A stretch of DNA of 64,000 nucleotides from Coptis chinensis (lineage: Eukaryota; Streptophyta; Magnoliopsida; Ranunculales; Ranunculaceae), in NCBI GenBank assembly GCA_015680905.1, contig CM027385.1, positions 26,542,501-26,606,500 of the forward strand, read 5' to 3'. A program made the position numbers and the translations under genes. The number at the start of each line of letters is the position of its first letter. Position 1 is the stretch's first letter. Shown here in pieces: positions 21,636 to 32,936 of this stretch. The notes beneath the pieces were generated by a model, which saw only the letters and a list, made by a program, of their open reading frames with translations, made no database searches and had not been told where the DNA came from.

Positions 21636-24600
21636 TATGGACAAGAGTTGGATGAATCTGCCAAATCGGTTTGACACTCAATTTATTGAAGGCGTTGAGA
21701 CATTCATTATGGTTGCTACTGATCATGCAGACAGCGCTGGCTGGTAGGACTTTTTGCCCTTATAAAATCCGCAATAATAGGTACTACAAGAAAATCAGTG
21801 AAGTAAGAGATCATTTGCTTAAACATGGAATGGACAAGCATTACACTCGTTGGCTCCATCATGGTGAAGGTTATGAAGAGCACCTTGCTGATGATGATGA
21901 TGATTATGATGATGTTGGTAGTGATGAAGGAGTTCGTTTTGATGGGTTGGAAGACTTGCTGCAAGATTTAAGAGGACCGACTCCTATGGATAATTCTGTA
22001 CCAGACATGCAATATTGGGGTGGAGATAATTATACTGCCACAACACAACATGCAGATACCTCTTCTGGTCTTAATAGGGGTAATGACGATAGGGGTAATG
22101 GTGATGATCAGAATTTGTTTGATAAACTTTTGAGTGAAGCGTGACAGCCTTTGTATCCAGGTTGCCAAAAGTTTTCCAAATTAGATTATCTCTTGATGTT
22201 ATTCCATCTGAAGGTGATTAATCGTTGGAGTAACAAATCATTTGATATGATTCTTGAATTAATTAAAGCTACATTGCTTGCGGGTGAGACGCTGCCAAAG
22301 TCCTATCACAAGGCTAAGATATTAATGCGAGAACTAGGACTTGGGTATATTGCTATACATGCATGTAAATACGATTGTGCTCTTTTCTGGGACAAATACA
22401 AAGATCTTCAAAGTTGTCCGGTATGTGGTGAACCGAGGTATAAAACTTCTGAAGGCAAGTGTAAGAAAATACCACATAAGGTTTTGCGCTATTTCCCACT
22501 TAAACCAAGGCTTCAAATGTTGTTTAAGTCAAGGATGATTGTTATAGATATGAGGTGGCACAAAGAAAAACGAGTCCCGGAAGAGAATGTATTCAAGCAC
22601 CCAGCAGATTCTAAAACATGGAAAGATTTTGACAAGGAGTATGAGTGGTTTTCCAATGATCCTCGCAATGTCCGCCTCGGCCTTGTAAGTGATGGATTCA
22701 ACCCTTTTGGTGACATGAGTACCTCTTATAGCATGTGGGCGGTAATGATTGTGCCTTATAATTTGCCTCCTTGGAAATGTATGAAAGATCCTTTCCTTTT
22801 CATGTCACTTCTTATTCCTGGTCCCAAATCCCCAGGAAATGACATTGATGTATATTTACAGCCTCTAGTAGATGAATTAAGAGATTTGTGGCACAATGGC
22901 GTGGAGACATACGATGTTGTGACCAAGCAAACATTTAAGTTGCATGCTGCGTTATTGTGGACCATAAATGACTTTCCTGCATTTGGGAACTTATCTAGTT
23001 GGAGAACCAAAAACAAAATGGCCTGCCTAAATTGTAACAAAGACACGGTCTCTATGTATTTAGAAAATTGCCACAAGTTATGCTATATGACCAATCGTCA
23101 TTTCTTGCCACCATGACATTCTTGGAGAAGACGTGGTAAAAATCTTTTCGACGGGAAGGTTGAAAACAGACCAAAACCAAAGGATTTGGATGGGGCTGAT
23201 ATGTTATCACAAGTTGATTTGGTCAAGGAACAAAAACTTGGAAAGAATCCGATTAACAAGAAAAGGAAGCTTACCGAGTTTGAGTTAAATTGGACAAAGA
23301 AGAGTGTATTTTTTGATTTACCATATTGGCCATCCCTTGAGTTGCATCATAATCTTGATGTGATGCATATTGAAAAGAACGTTTATGAGAATGTGTTGGG
23401 AACATTGTTGAATATTGATGGTAAAACAAAAGATTCATTTAAAGCTCGACTAGATTTGGCTGAATTGGGTATTAGAAAGGAGTTGCATCTAATTCCAAAT
23501 GGTAATAAGTATATCATGTCGGCTGCATCCTATACAATGTCATCTACCGATAAAAAGGCATTTTGTGAATGGCTGAAATTTGTGAAATTTCCAGATGCTT
23601 ATGCATCAAATATATCTCGATGTGTGAATGCCAATGATGGTAAAGTATAAGGAATGAAAAGCCATGACTGCCATGTGCTTTTACAACGTCTTCTTCCAGC
23701 TGCGGTACGTGGTTTCTTGTGTAGTGATGTAGCAATTGCATTGATTGAGTTGGGTGTGTTTTTCCAAGAGTTGTGTTGCAAGACACTGAGGTTAGAAGTG
23801 ATCGAGAATATGGAGAAGGATATTGCCGTGATACTTTGTAAAGTAGAACAAATATTTCCACCTACAATTTTTGATGTAATGGTTCACTTGGATGTTCACT
23901 TACCACACGAGGCACTGCTTTGCGGACCTGTACAATATCGGTGGATGTATCCCATTGAAAGGTAACATATATATCATTCGTAACTTTTAATATATACTTT
24001 GGTTTGCTTTCAATTAATATAATTTGTTAAACAGGTTTTTACACACTTTAAAACAGTATGTCCGAAACAAGGTGCGTCCAGAAGGTTCAATTGCGGAAGC
24101 ATACATCAATAACGAATGCCTCACTTTCTGTTCCATGTATCTCCAAGATATTGAAACACGCTTCAACCATGAAGAACGAAATTTTGATGGTGGCCAAGAG
24201 AAACAACCCACGAGGCTGCTTATTTTCTCATAGAATGTGCGACCATTCGGGGCTTTTAAAGTTATCAGCCTAAGCTTAAAAGATTATGACAAGGCCCGTT
24301 ATTACTTGTTAAATAATTCTGAAGAAGTATTACCATACCTTGAGTAAGTACAGCTTTTAGTAAGACACAATATATACACATTATTAACATGTTTTCTTAT
24401 ATATACAACATTTTCTATATGTAGTGAACATAGGGCAGAGCTTATTAGGCAAAGTCCACATAATTCGGAAGAGAGGCAGGAACTATATTTTCCTGAATGG
24501 TTTGAACGACGAGTAAGTTTTCACAGGAAATAGCCTTTGTTGTTTTTCATTATTATTATATTTTCTATTGATTGTTGTTCATTTGGTTGATAGATGCATG

Positions 24601-25415
24601 AATTGCGATCTCATAATTCCCTATAAGCTACTGATGAGTTATATTCATTAGCTTGTGGGCCTGATCCTCGTGCAATTTGATATAGTGGCTGCATTGTGAA
24701 TGGGATCAGGTTTCACACGAAAGATAGAGAAGTAAATCTTCAAACACAAAATAGTGGTGTTGTTGTCGAGGGGTGTCATCAATCAAAAGAGATTGATTTC
24801 TATGGTGTTTTAACTGATGTCATAGTCTTAAACTATTTATCTTCCAAGAAAGTTTATCTTTTCCAGTGTGATTGGTGGGATGTCGGCAACGGAAGGAGTG
24901 GAATACAAACAGATGGCCATGTTACTAGTGTTAATGTCTCACGAACTTGGTACAAAGACGACCGATTTGTGCTAGCTACCCAACCAGGTCAAGTCTTTTA
25001 TGTGAGTGATACTAAATTGCGTGGTAGTTGGCAAGTTGTCCAGAAGATAAAGCCTAGAAATGTGTATGACGTCGCTGAGAGAGAGGAAGAGATTGTAGCA
25101 GGGCATGGCGTCGCATTTCAAGAAGAGGAACAGGATGTAGTGGATGGCATTGTCCAACACGATCAAACACTTGAAGAAAGTAACAATGATAATATTCAAA
25201 TGGAAGAACTTTCACTTGTACTTTTGAATAGGGATGATTTGATCCCAACTGAAGTTGATGCGGATATGGTCTTGACCAATATAAATAGAACCCAGATGGA
25301 TGATCATTTCATTGTTGATGATGAATCTGATGAAGAAGATGATACACTCATAAACTATTGTAGTTCTAAAGAAGAGAAAGTCATATCAAGTGATGATGAT
25401 ACTGACATAGATTAA
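21636..25415 (+). pseudogene. TNP2-type CACTA transposase (broken)
   Basis: Catalyses excision and insertion of CACTA elements. The start MDKSWMNLPNRFDTQF at 21636 is the typical transposase-associated N-terminus. A frameshift near 21746 moves to RTFCPYKIRNNRYYKKI...HYTRWLHHGE. An Asp-rich stretch follows, then a TGA at 22142 just before QPLYPGCQKFSKL. The main TNP2 block (22151-23113) includes YDCALFWDKYKDLQSCPVCG and KVLRYFPLKPRLQ. TGA 23114 interrupts ...FLPP, the ELHHNLDVMHIEKNV block follows, and TAA at 23648 breaks KSHDCHVLLQ (DUF4218 region). GT/AG introns occur at about 23962-24034 and 24344-24424. A DUF4216-like end is at 24696-25130, followed by an acidic tail. At least four stops and one shift show it is dead. 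Confidence 0.92.
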
Positions 25416-25672
25416 GTTTAAATGTGAAAGTTAAGTGTTCTCTATGTGTTCTCTAAAGTGTTCTCTATGTTTTGAATTCCTTGTTAGTAATGTCAGTAGC
25501 GACTTCCTATCTACTTGTTTGTATTTGGTTTTTTGTTTTTTGTTTTTTTCAGTTTTAGTGTCTGGCCACAGTTGGGAGAATTGAATGCAGCTATTTACAC
25601 TTGAAAAATGATTTCTGTTCAATAATTTTTTTTTTAATTTTCTACTGGTAAGTATATATTTCTTGTACAGTC
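25416..25672 (+). other. Spacer between the two CACTA genes
   Basis: Non-coding, T-rich. GTGTTCTCTATG-type sequence repeats at 25433-25470. An acceptor-like TTGTACAG lies right before the next gene at 25671. Confidence 0.5.
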
Positions 25673-27260
25673 ATGGTCCCAGGTAGAAGAACCACTAGAA
25701 GCTCTAATGCACAGCCTCAGCCTCAGTCTATGCCAAGCTCCCAATCAGCAGATGCTTCTCTTGGTGGTATGATATCAATTTTTAGTCCATCTAAATTATA
25801 GGTTATATTGAGTTAAAGACTTCCAACTTTTCTCTCCATGTATATTTTTTTGTAGTTATGGAACCTGGTGGTCGTACTGCAAGTTCTAGTACATTGCCTC
25901 AGTCTAGGCCCAATGTTTCTGTAGGATCGTCTAGCGGGTCTGGTGCTGGTAAGACAATTTTTTTTCCATACAAACAGCACAAATGGAAGAGGTCAAGCAA
26001 ATAAGAAGTAAAACTTTTAGCTTTTTGCGGCAGACTAAGTTTTTTTTTTTTTTTTTTTGCTTATAAACAACTTCTACACCATTACTCCCCACTAAAAAAA
26101 GAGGTAAAGCAATGAACACAACTCTAATCAATCATAAAGCAAGGACAGGTTAGAAACTGAGAATTGAGATTCCACAAGGGAGGTCAAAACCTGTAGGGAG
26201 TTGGAGTGAACAATTTGCTTAGGAAATTGGCATAATTTGCCGCAAGTATGCACCTCTAGCAGTTCAGAACTGGAGAACGGTGAAGAAGGAGTTCAAGCCA
26301 AAAGTTAATACGATGCACGAACATATAATGGTAATACAATATCATTACTAGTTATATTGTTTCTTTATTTATTTATTTTAACATTGTATTGCATGCATAA
26401 CTTGTTTGCAGAAGAGCTTTGACATTGATATCCATCTGCCACATGTAGAAAGGGTTGTTAATAAGTATCTAGGACAGCGCCTCAAAGAGTATAGGTGCAG
26501 GCTGTACAAATATTACAAGGGTCTCCCAAATGACCAACCTAGATGGAAGCCATATGAGGGGATGGTCGTGCAAGGGGATTAGGAATTGCTTTGTGATTGG
26601 TTTGAAACAAAAAAATTCAAAGTAATTTATATGATTTTTTGTAATTATCTTTTATTGTATTTCTAACTAAATATTTCCTATGGTAGAAACTCAGCACAAA
26701 AAACAAGGCAAATCGTGGGCAGAAGAAGGTTAATCACCGTGGTGGTTCAAGGTCCTTTCTAAATCACCGAGCAGATAAGGTAGTATAAATCGTTTATTAT
26801 TTTTTAGTAGCCTTCTTTTCATCTGTTACTTTTTCTACTTCAAGATTTTGTATCAACATATTAATGTATCTTTCTAAGCTTGTTACAGGTTAATGCAGAG
26901 ACTCAACAAAAGCCCGGAAGGATTGATTTTATCGCATGATGTACTATAACCCAGGCAAAGCCTGGTCTGTCCCTGTGGCTCAAGAAAATTATGTAATGAC
27001 GAAGTTCGGTTTTTCTTATTTGTGTGCAATTCTAGTTTTATGAAGAGCATATTCATTTAATACTTGTGCCGTATTTCAAATCATAGTTGAAGACCTTAGG
27101 AGGAGAGCTGAGGCGGCTGAGAGACAGGCTGAGAAGTATGAGAGACAAGCGCAAGAGCTCACAACTCGCTTGCACGAAATTGAGGGTAGGGTTGAGGAGC
27201 TATAGAATTGGAAAACGGCTTCTGAAGCTAAATTGGAGTTTCTCATGGCGAACATTAGGG
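25673..27260 (+). pseudogene. Second CACTA gene, Ptta/En/Spm-type (Transposase_24-like)
   Basis: Plant CACTA elements often carry this second gene next to TNP2; by analogy with En/Spm it may supply DNA-binding functions. Exons bounded by GT/AG can be followed: 25673-25764 (MVPGRRTTRSS...), 25857-25948 (MEPGGRTASSS...), about 26143-26331 (PVGSWSEQFA, then TAG at 26220, then EIGIICRKYAPLAVQNWRTVKKEF), about 26412-26620 (SFDIDIHLPHVERVVNKYLGQRLKEYR, TAG near 26579 where family members usually have Trp), 26688-26780 (NRGQKKVNHRGGSRSFLNHRA), 26889-26940, and 27086-27260. The last piece is a charged, coiled-coil-like stretch (ERQAEKYERQAQELTTRL). Stops make it a pseudogene. The first two exons look like duplicates. 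Confidence 0.8.
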
Positions 27261-27459
27261 CCCATTTTTCTGTGGTATGAATTTACATACAAGTGTGGTG
27301 GTCTTTATCTTTGTCTACGTTATGAAAGTATATTGAGGTCTAATGTTGAGAGTCACATGCATTGGAATGTCACATGATACTGAACTTTATCAAGTTCTTC
27401 TACTACTTAAGCCTTAAGGACCTTACCTTTGCTGATTGACCGAACAAATAGGGTAGATC

Positions 27460-27527
27460 GATCTATGCCCCTTAATGAATCGAAGGGTCCTTCGACCTTC
27501 GTTTGATTCCGACGATCGGCATAGATC
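27460..27527. other. Long imperfect hairpin beside the LTR fragment
   Basis: Outer arms GATCTATGCC (27460-27469) and GGCATAGATC (27518-27527) pair perfectly over 10 bp. Inner arms GAATCGAAGG and CCTTCGTTTGATTC pair imperfectly. Composition differs from the surrounding AT-rich DNA and resembles the mitochondrial insertion to the right, but I cannot assign it. Confidence 0.5.
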
Positions 27528-27539
27528 TCATGAGACCCG

Positions 27540-28832
27540 TGATAAATGTAAAATGAATAGCTTACCTACGAAATGAATGATGAATTCACAACGTAAGTAA
27601 ACTAAACTTTTCCTTTTCATTATCTATTATCAAAGCTTCTACTCTCTAATTGCACTAAATGGAGTACGAAGTTCGTTCCACTCCTAGTTCCCTAGCACGG
27701 ATTGTTTTCTAATCTAACTAGGCTTTTAAGTCTATGAGAGCTGAAGGGTGTTATACTACGATGAAACTAAAATGAGTCTACGTTGAATTTAAACGAATAC
27801 TATGGAAATATGCTTGTTTTTGAATCTAGATAAAGCCCATCATTGAATGGTTCGAATTAATTTTCAGTATGATTTGTATCTCCTTCTCCCCTTACGGCAA
27901 GAAATTCGAGTTCTAATCCCTAGTGTTCATGGCATTTCTACGAAAGTACTAACTAGCATGTGAAGTCGTCCACCCATTCTCATGGCTTAAACACGACTTT
28001 CTAGAGTGGAATAGATTCTACAACCAATTCTATACTAACCACTAAGTTTTCATCAAGGCTTCATCAACCCCTCTAATGGAGGATTTAGCCTTGATTCATC
28101 AAACTAACAATTCCCATTAAATCTAAACTAAACATAATGAAAAGATTCTAACTTTATCGATTTCACTAAACAATAATCGAAATCTAATTAATAACTATGA
28201 AATGATAACAAACAATAATGGAATTTAGATCTATAAATGAAATTGTCAAAATAACTATTTTATTATCTAATCAATCAAGAACAATAATTTGAGAGTTTAA
28301 TCTAAAACAAGAATTGAAATGAAATTAAACTTAATTAATCTAATGAAAACTAGATCTAGAATTAAGGTTTAATGGAGGCTAACTAATCTAATTTATTTTC
28401 TAACCTAACTATCTACTATTAACAAAGAATGAAGCTTTTGTTTTTATACATCCAGATCTAAAATTCGTGCATGGGCTTGGAGCCATGTTTTGGGCCAGAG
28501 AATCAGGCCCAAAACCCATTTATTTCAGTCCAAAAAGGCCTCTTCAGCTGCAGTTGGCTTCCACAGACTTTTCGTCCACTTCTGCTCCTCTGATTGGGTC
28601 AAGGCTTGGACCATTGCGAAGCTCTTTCCGAGCCGGTCGTTTTGACATAAGGTATGCCCAATTCCGAGGTCTGAGTCCAAAGATATGGCATTCGGAAGTT
28701 CTGCTGACTTTTGCTCCTTTATCTCGCTAAAGTGGCACATTTTTACATAATGGACTTTGAAGCCTGAAATGCATAAAACGCGTAATCGGTGTTAACTCTT
28801 ACTTATTATTCACATAATTTGTCTAACAAGAT
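27540..28832 (-). repeat. LTR fragment of the gypsy A/B family inside CACTA D
   Basis: The lower end TGATAAATG at 27540 is an intact 3' LTR terminus (minus strand), with no primer-binding site beyond it. So it is a 3' or solo LTR rather than a 5' LTR. Conserved blocks include TGCATGGGCTTGGAGCC, GGTCTGAGTCCAAAGATATGG and CATAATTTGTCTAA. It stops about 50 bp short of the TGATAAGAGCCC start, at 28832, where mitochondrial-type DNA begins. Confidence 0.8.
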
Positions 28833-30392
28833 GATTATTAGGGGACCACTATTACTGGAAAAAAACCCCGCCGGACAAGGAGAGTAAGCAACTTCTATTA
28901 GCGCCGGACCTTAATTGATTGTGTCATGTGCAACGTCCATCAATGATGGTTCATTAATTTTCAATGATTTAGACTCCTTCCCCCTTCCCTTATACGAATA
29001 AGATCGAGAGGCTCTGATTAAGACCTGATGGAACTACATGAAACTTAAATACGGAAACTCCAGTCTTTCGACTCACTCTCATATGGCTCGCCCTCGAGCC
29101 CTGGGCAGGTCGGCCGGGTCATTCCCTGTTGTTCTATTCTCACCACGAGAAAGACACACGGAAGAGGTCTGCCCATTGCACGGAGGATCCGTTGAGAGTG
29201 TCTATTGTCTCGGTAGGGAACAGTATGATCTTTTCCCCTATTGTATTGAATCAATAAAAAGAGAGGTCAGTACTATGACCCCCTATTGTTTGATCTAATA
29301 TTGACCGGGGACAAGACCTCCCGTAGTATGCCCCTCTTTTCTCGAGTGCCTACCGGTTCATTGGGCTGTTGGCCTACCAAGCACTAGCCCATTACTCCTG
29401 CCGCCCGCCATGCGGGCGGAGCGCTCCTTATCCTTACTGTTCTCTCTGTAGGGCCCCCCTCCCATTGCTCTAGCCATAACCTATGGCATCTCCACCTCCC
29501 ACCCACAGGGCCGCCTTGCGAGGCCAGAGTGGGCCCAGCGGTCAGCCCTTATTCGAATTACATTAGGGGGTCTTTCGCTTTTGCCAGATCTAGAGAGATA
29601 CTACGAGTCTTCCATCCCAGATTCCATCGCCCGCCTATCCGGGTTCACCGGTACTACCAAAAGTCTCATGCTTACGCATCATTATCGATGTAAGTATTAT
29701 CTCAGACCATGAAGACCCCGGTCGTGCTTCTAGTTTCCATTCCCATCATCATATTGATGATAAATCTCCTGGTGCTCTACCATAAGAACTTGGAGTCCTT
29801 ATCATGGTGACGGTAAGGTAACGCTGTGATTCTTGCCAAAAAAACAGACCGAACGCATTCAAGTTATTGGCTCATCCGACCCGGCAACATTCATGAGTCG
29901 CTCGTTCAACTGTCCCTCGAAGCGAAGGTCAAGAAGTGACATGCATGGTCGCCCCCCCCCCGGTCCTTTCTTTCTCTTGGTCCCAGCGCAGAAAACAAAA
30001 GTGCGCTCCTGCGCCGGGGGCGTAACAACCCCACAAACGTAGGCGCTTAGATGTCAGTTCTGTCAAGGGGCAAGAGGAAACGTAGCCCTAACGGAACTAC
30101 ATTCCACTGTGATGGTACGGAATTCTATCTAAGTCACTACACCTAACAAGTCTTCAGCCCCCAGGTATCTTCTTCTCATGTAGTGTAGTCAGCATCCGTA
30201 GTTTGCTCCCTAAAGATTAAAGAAAGAATGGATAAAAAAAAAGCGGGGGGGAGGGGGGGGGGGACTTCTGCAACAAGTTATGCCACCCATTACTTATGAG
30301 GGAAGTCACATCTGTCCTATCGCAATAATCTACAATGTCATGATCACATTGGTTACCCTTTTTTCTTTGGTAGTTCAATGGACGGTCGCCCC
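28833..30392 (-). other. Partial group II intron downstream of nad4 exon 3
   Basis: Directly after the exon, the minus strand reads GGGGCGACCGTCC, similar to a group II 5' splice site (GUGYG). About 1.5 kb follows with GC-rich structured segments, including the 8-bp perfect hairpin CCGCCCGC/GCGGGCGG at 29401-29419. There are homopolymer runs of C and G at 29949-29961 and 30244-30262. The intron is cut off before its 3' end. Open frames within it show no domains. Confidence 0.7.
29401..29419. repeat. GC-rich perfect hairpin
   Basis: CCGCCCGC CAT GCGGGCGG, with 8-bp arms and a 3-base loop, inside the mitochondrial intron segment. Confidence 0.85.
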
Positions 30393-30815
30393 TCCAACAA
30401 GAAAAGGTATAAATATGGAAACTTCTCTGCCATTTGGATCAGAGAATTTATGGAGGAAATCGGGTCTTAAATTTCCAGAAACCGCACGATTATATAGCCA
30501 AAGGGAATACGCCGCGCCTAAAATCATCCCAAGCGTTGCTAATGTGGCTACAAAGCTATTTCTTTGGGAAGCTCCTACTAAGATGAGAAATTTCCCGATA
30601 AAGCTGCTAGTACCAGGTGAACTCATATTGGCCAAAGTGGAAAAAAAGGAAATGGTAGAGAGATTCGGCATGGTGCTAACTGAACCTCCGTAATATCTAG
30701 CAAGTCCAGTTTTATGTCGGTCATATATAACACCAACACATAGAAAAAGGGCTGGAGGAACCGGTCCATGACTTGACATTGGTGGAATGTCACCTCCAAT
30801 TCCCTGTATGTTCGA
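30393..30815 (-). pseudogene. nad4: Mitochondrial nad4 exon 3 copy (NADH dehydrogenase subunit 4)
   Basis: nad4 encodes a proton-pumping membrane subunit of respiratory complex I. The reading frame SNIQGIGGDI...ALFLCVGVIYDRHKTGLARYYGG...AAYSLWLYNRAVSGN...DFLHKFSDPNGREV...PFLVGG matches the C-terminal third of plant NAD4. Its span of 423 bp equals the exon 3 length I recall for angiosperm nad4. Pro and Ser codons stand where the mature protein has Leu or Phe (for example GDIPPMSSHGPVPPALF), as expected for unedited mitochondrial DNA. A Glu-to-Lys change in FIGKFLIL fits decay in the nucleus. Embedded in a nuclear transposon without its other exons, it is non-functional. Confidence 0.93.
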
Positions 30816-30870
30816 TAGAGCCAAAGATTCCCCCCCTCCCCCACTGATCAGAGTACGCCAATTACCCCCT

Positions 30871-30907
30871 GAACCGTTCAAGGTAGTTACCACCTATCAT
30901 ACGGCTT
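30871..30907 (-). ncRNA. Group II intron domain V remnant (end of nad4 intron 2)
   Basis: On the minus strand, AAGCCGTATG pairs with TGAACGGTT across a short stem-loop. This is the hallmark domain V of group II introns, the catalytic hairpin. It lies about 55 bp before the exon 3 start, where domains V and VI should be. Only a fossil here. Confidence 0.85.
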
Positions 30908-30950
30908 TCTAACTTCACTTCTTTTTCTTTTTCTGATCGAACCAGGCCAG

Positions 30951-32394
30951 GTAATACACTCCACTAAGTTGCTTTTATTGTTAATTGTCAGAATAAGATA
31001 AAAGAAATACTAGCCATCAATATGCTGCTCTATATCTTTAGGAATGTTACCAATATGATCCTAGCCTTTTTTTTTTTTTTTTTTGAAAGGCTAATCCTAA
31101 CCTCTTAGCTAGGTAACACTCAGTCTTATAGCCTCAAGAAATTCATGAAGACACAAACTCACAGAGTTATACGTAAAAGTATAGACAAAGTTCAAGAGTT
31201 TACTTGGTGCTAAGCCTCGACATATAAAATTTTAATATGCTCTTTTTCTCAAGTGTAATATGGTTTTTGCAATAGTTCCTTAGCAGTTCTAGCATTACTA
31301 GTTGGAAACTTTGAAATTCTTTGGAAAAACATTTCATGTGTGCCATGATTTTTAATATATATGACCTCCAACATTCTTACTAGGTAATAGTGCTCTTTAC
31401 TTTAGTTCTTCTTTTGTAGAGTAACACTCACTCTATACTTAATTTCTTATATTGTTTCAACCTAATTTTTGGTTTGATGAGTTGAGACGTTGAAGTCTCC
31501 ATTGAATAGTGTCTGACATGTTTCTTTATAACATTGAGTTGAAGTGATTAAATCAGGAACCTTTATGTGAGATAAGGGTTTGTGGTGGTTAGTGAGTACG
31601 TAGTTGTATATGCTTGATTGATGTGTAAGTACGTAGGACTAAAAGATAATTGTGTGGATGGTGTGGTGCTGTTTTTTGGCTTTTAAAGGAAGTAATATAC
31701 ATACTTAGCGAATGGCGTGTCAAAGAACTCAAGAAGAATGGCCTGCAGTGGTCTAGGATTTTTTTTTTTTTTTTTTATAATTGGCGGTTGGGTATATTTT
31801 GCACCATTCTAGAAATATTAATTGGAACCATACAAACTTTGGAAGCTAGTTTCATAGTTAGAAATCAACACAGGCTCTTAGCGAGTTTTTCTCAAAATGA
31901 CTAAATGGAATATTTGTTATTAGTTATTAGTTATGTGGAATTTAAAATCATTTTTAAGCGTATATTTTGTCACTTAAACTCTACTTGTCATTTCTTGGCA
32001 CCCTCATATATAACTAATTATCTTTTTTGGAATTGCAGAATGGTTCAACTTCATGAGTACTTTGCAAAGATGGACTGTTGGGGTTGAAAAGGATCGAAGA
32101 CGATCATAAATGCAATACTTAGCCCCAGAATTTTGAATGATATTTTTTTTTTGCAAGCTTAGGAAGGATATGTGATTATTGTAAACATACTAGTGAGCCT
32201 ATGTGGAAATTATTTTGGATATTGTGACACTTTTCTACATTTGGAGCTTATGAAATTAAATATTTTGTTAGTTAAATGTTTTTGAGTGTGTAAAGTTTTC
32301 TTTAGGCCCTGTATGAAAATTGTAAATTAGGAAATCATATCCTTGATAGGAGAAAAGATCTTCTCCAACACATGCAAATGGTTGCAAATATAAA
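30951..32394 (+). other. CACTA D 3' non-coding region
   Basis: AT-rich, with T runs at 31070-31084 and 31760-31777. A short frame after an acceptor-like TTGCAG at 32034 reads NGSTS and stops; it could be the last exon end of the second CACTA gene, but this is weak. No recognisable domain. Confidence 0.5.
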
Positions 32395-32914
32395 AGTGTA
32401 ATTGCTACATTTTTGAAAAGCGTTGTAAATACATAAAATATTATACATCCAAATGGTCCTTTTACAACCCTTACAAGCGTTGCTAATACTATCTAAAGAA
32501 TAATATCAGCGTATGCAAATAGTACAAAAAATAGTTATTCACCAACGGTACTAAAGCGTAACAAATAGGAACCCATCACCAACGCTTGTAAACCGTAACC
32601 GAAATAGACAATCAACAACGGTTACAAAAATGTTGCAGATATGGAACCTTTTGCAACCCTTAAAAGCATCGGGAAAAATTAATTAATACAAATCATCAAA
32701 ATAAGAAAAGAAAATAATCAGCGACGCTTTTATTACATTACCAACGCTTAAATCCGTAGTCGAAGCATATGCTTTTTGTTACACTTTGCTTCGTCGTTGG
32801 TTATCATCTGCGTCGACATCAATTGCAACGACACATCGACGCTTTCTAAACCGTTGCAAATGATCTTTTGCAACACTTTGGGTTTCTATTGCTACTCTTA
32901 TAAACGTTGCAAAA
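32395..32914 (-). repeat. Right subterminal repeats of CACTA D
   Basis: Numerous motifs such as GAAAAGCGTTG, ACAAGCGTTGCTAAT, CCAACGCTTGTAAACCG, GCGACGCTTTTATTAC and ATTGCTACTCTTATAAACG, in both orientations. They mirror those at 17904-18250 but are more numerous. Confidence 0.75.
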
Positions 32915-32933
32915 AGACTCATCTGTTGTAGTG
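32915..32933 (-). repeat. Right terminal inverted repeat of CACTA D
   Basis: Inverse of CACTACAACAGATGAGTC, pairing with 17885-17903. Confidence 0.9.
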
Positions 32934-32936
32934 ACA
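32934..32936. repeat. Target-site duplication ACA, right (CACTA D)
   Basis: Directly follows the terminal GTTGTAGTG of the CACTA element and equals 17882-17884. Confidence 0.85.

Larger units (their letters stand above)
28833..30950 (-). other. Nuclear copy of mitochondrial DNA (nad4 region)
   Basis: GC-richer block whose composition differs sharply from the flanks. On the minus strand it holds the 3' end of a group II intron with a recognisable domain V (30871-30907), nad4 exon 3 (30393-30815), and about 1.5 kb that should be the following group II intron. Exon 4 is not present. Introns and unedited codons show it came from DNA rather than an edited transcript. Left edge about 28833; right edge uncertain (30930-30960). 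Confidence 0.88.
17885..32933 (+). mobile_element. Element D: complete CACTA (En/Spm) transposon
   Basis: Starts CACTACAAGAGATGGGACC and ends with the inverse of CACTACAACAGATGAGTC, flanked by the 3-bp duplication ACA (17882-17884 and 32934-32936). Subterminal repeats built on ACGCTTT(T)AA lie inside both ends. It carries a TNP2-type transposase (21636-25415) and a second gene of the Ptta/En/Spm type (25673-27260), both with stops. It also carries secondary insertions: an LTR fragment (27540-28832) and mitochondrial DNA (about 28833-30950). Length is 15,049 bp including these. Confidence 0.95.

Noticed and set aside
28467..28730. Open frame inside the LTR fragment
   Set aside because: It lies wholly within a non-coding LTR; the matching stretches in the other LTR copies show no conserved protein.
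29038..30042. Open frames in the GC-rich block as bacterial or plastid genes
   Set aside because: They fall in the group II intron segment beside nad4; none shows a domain. The fixed domain V and exon 3 explain the block as mitochondrial.
30280..30693. Plus-strand open frame of 137 codons
   Set aside because: It is the complement of nad4 exon 3; the minus strand gives the recognisable NAD4 sequence.
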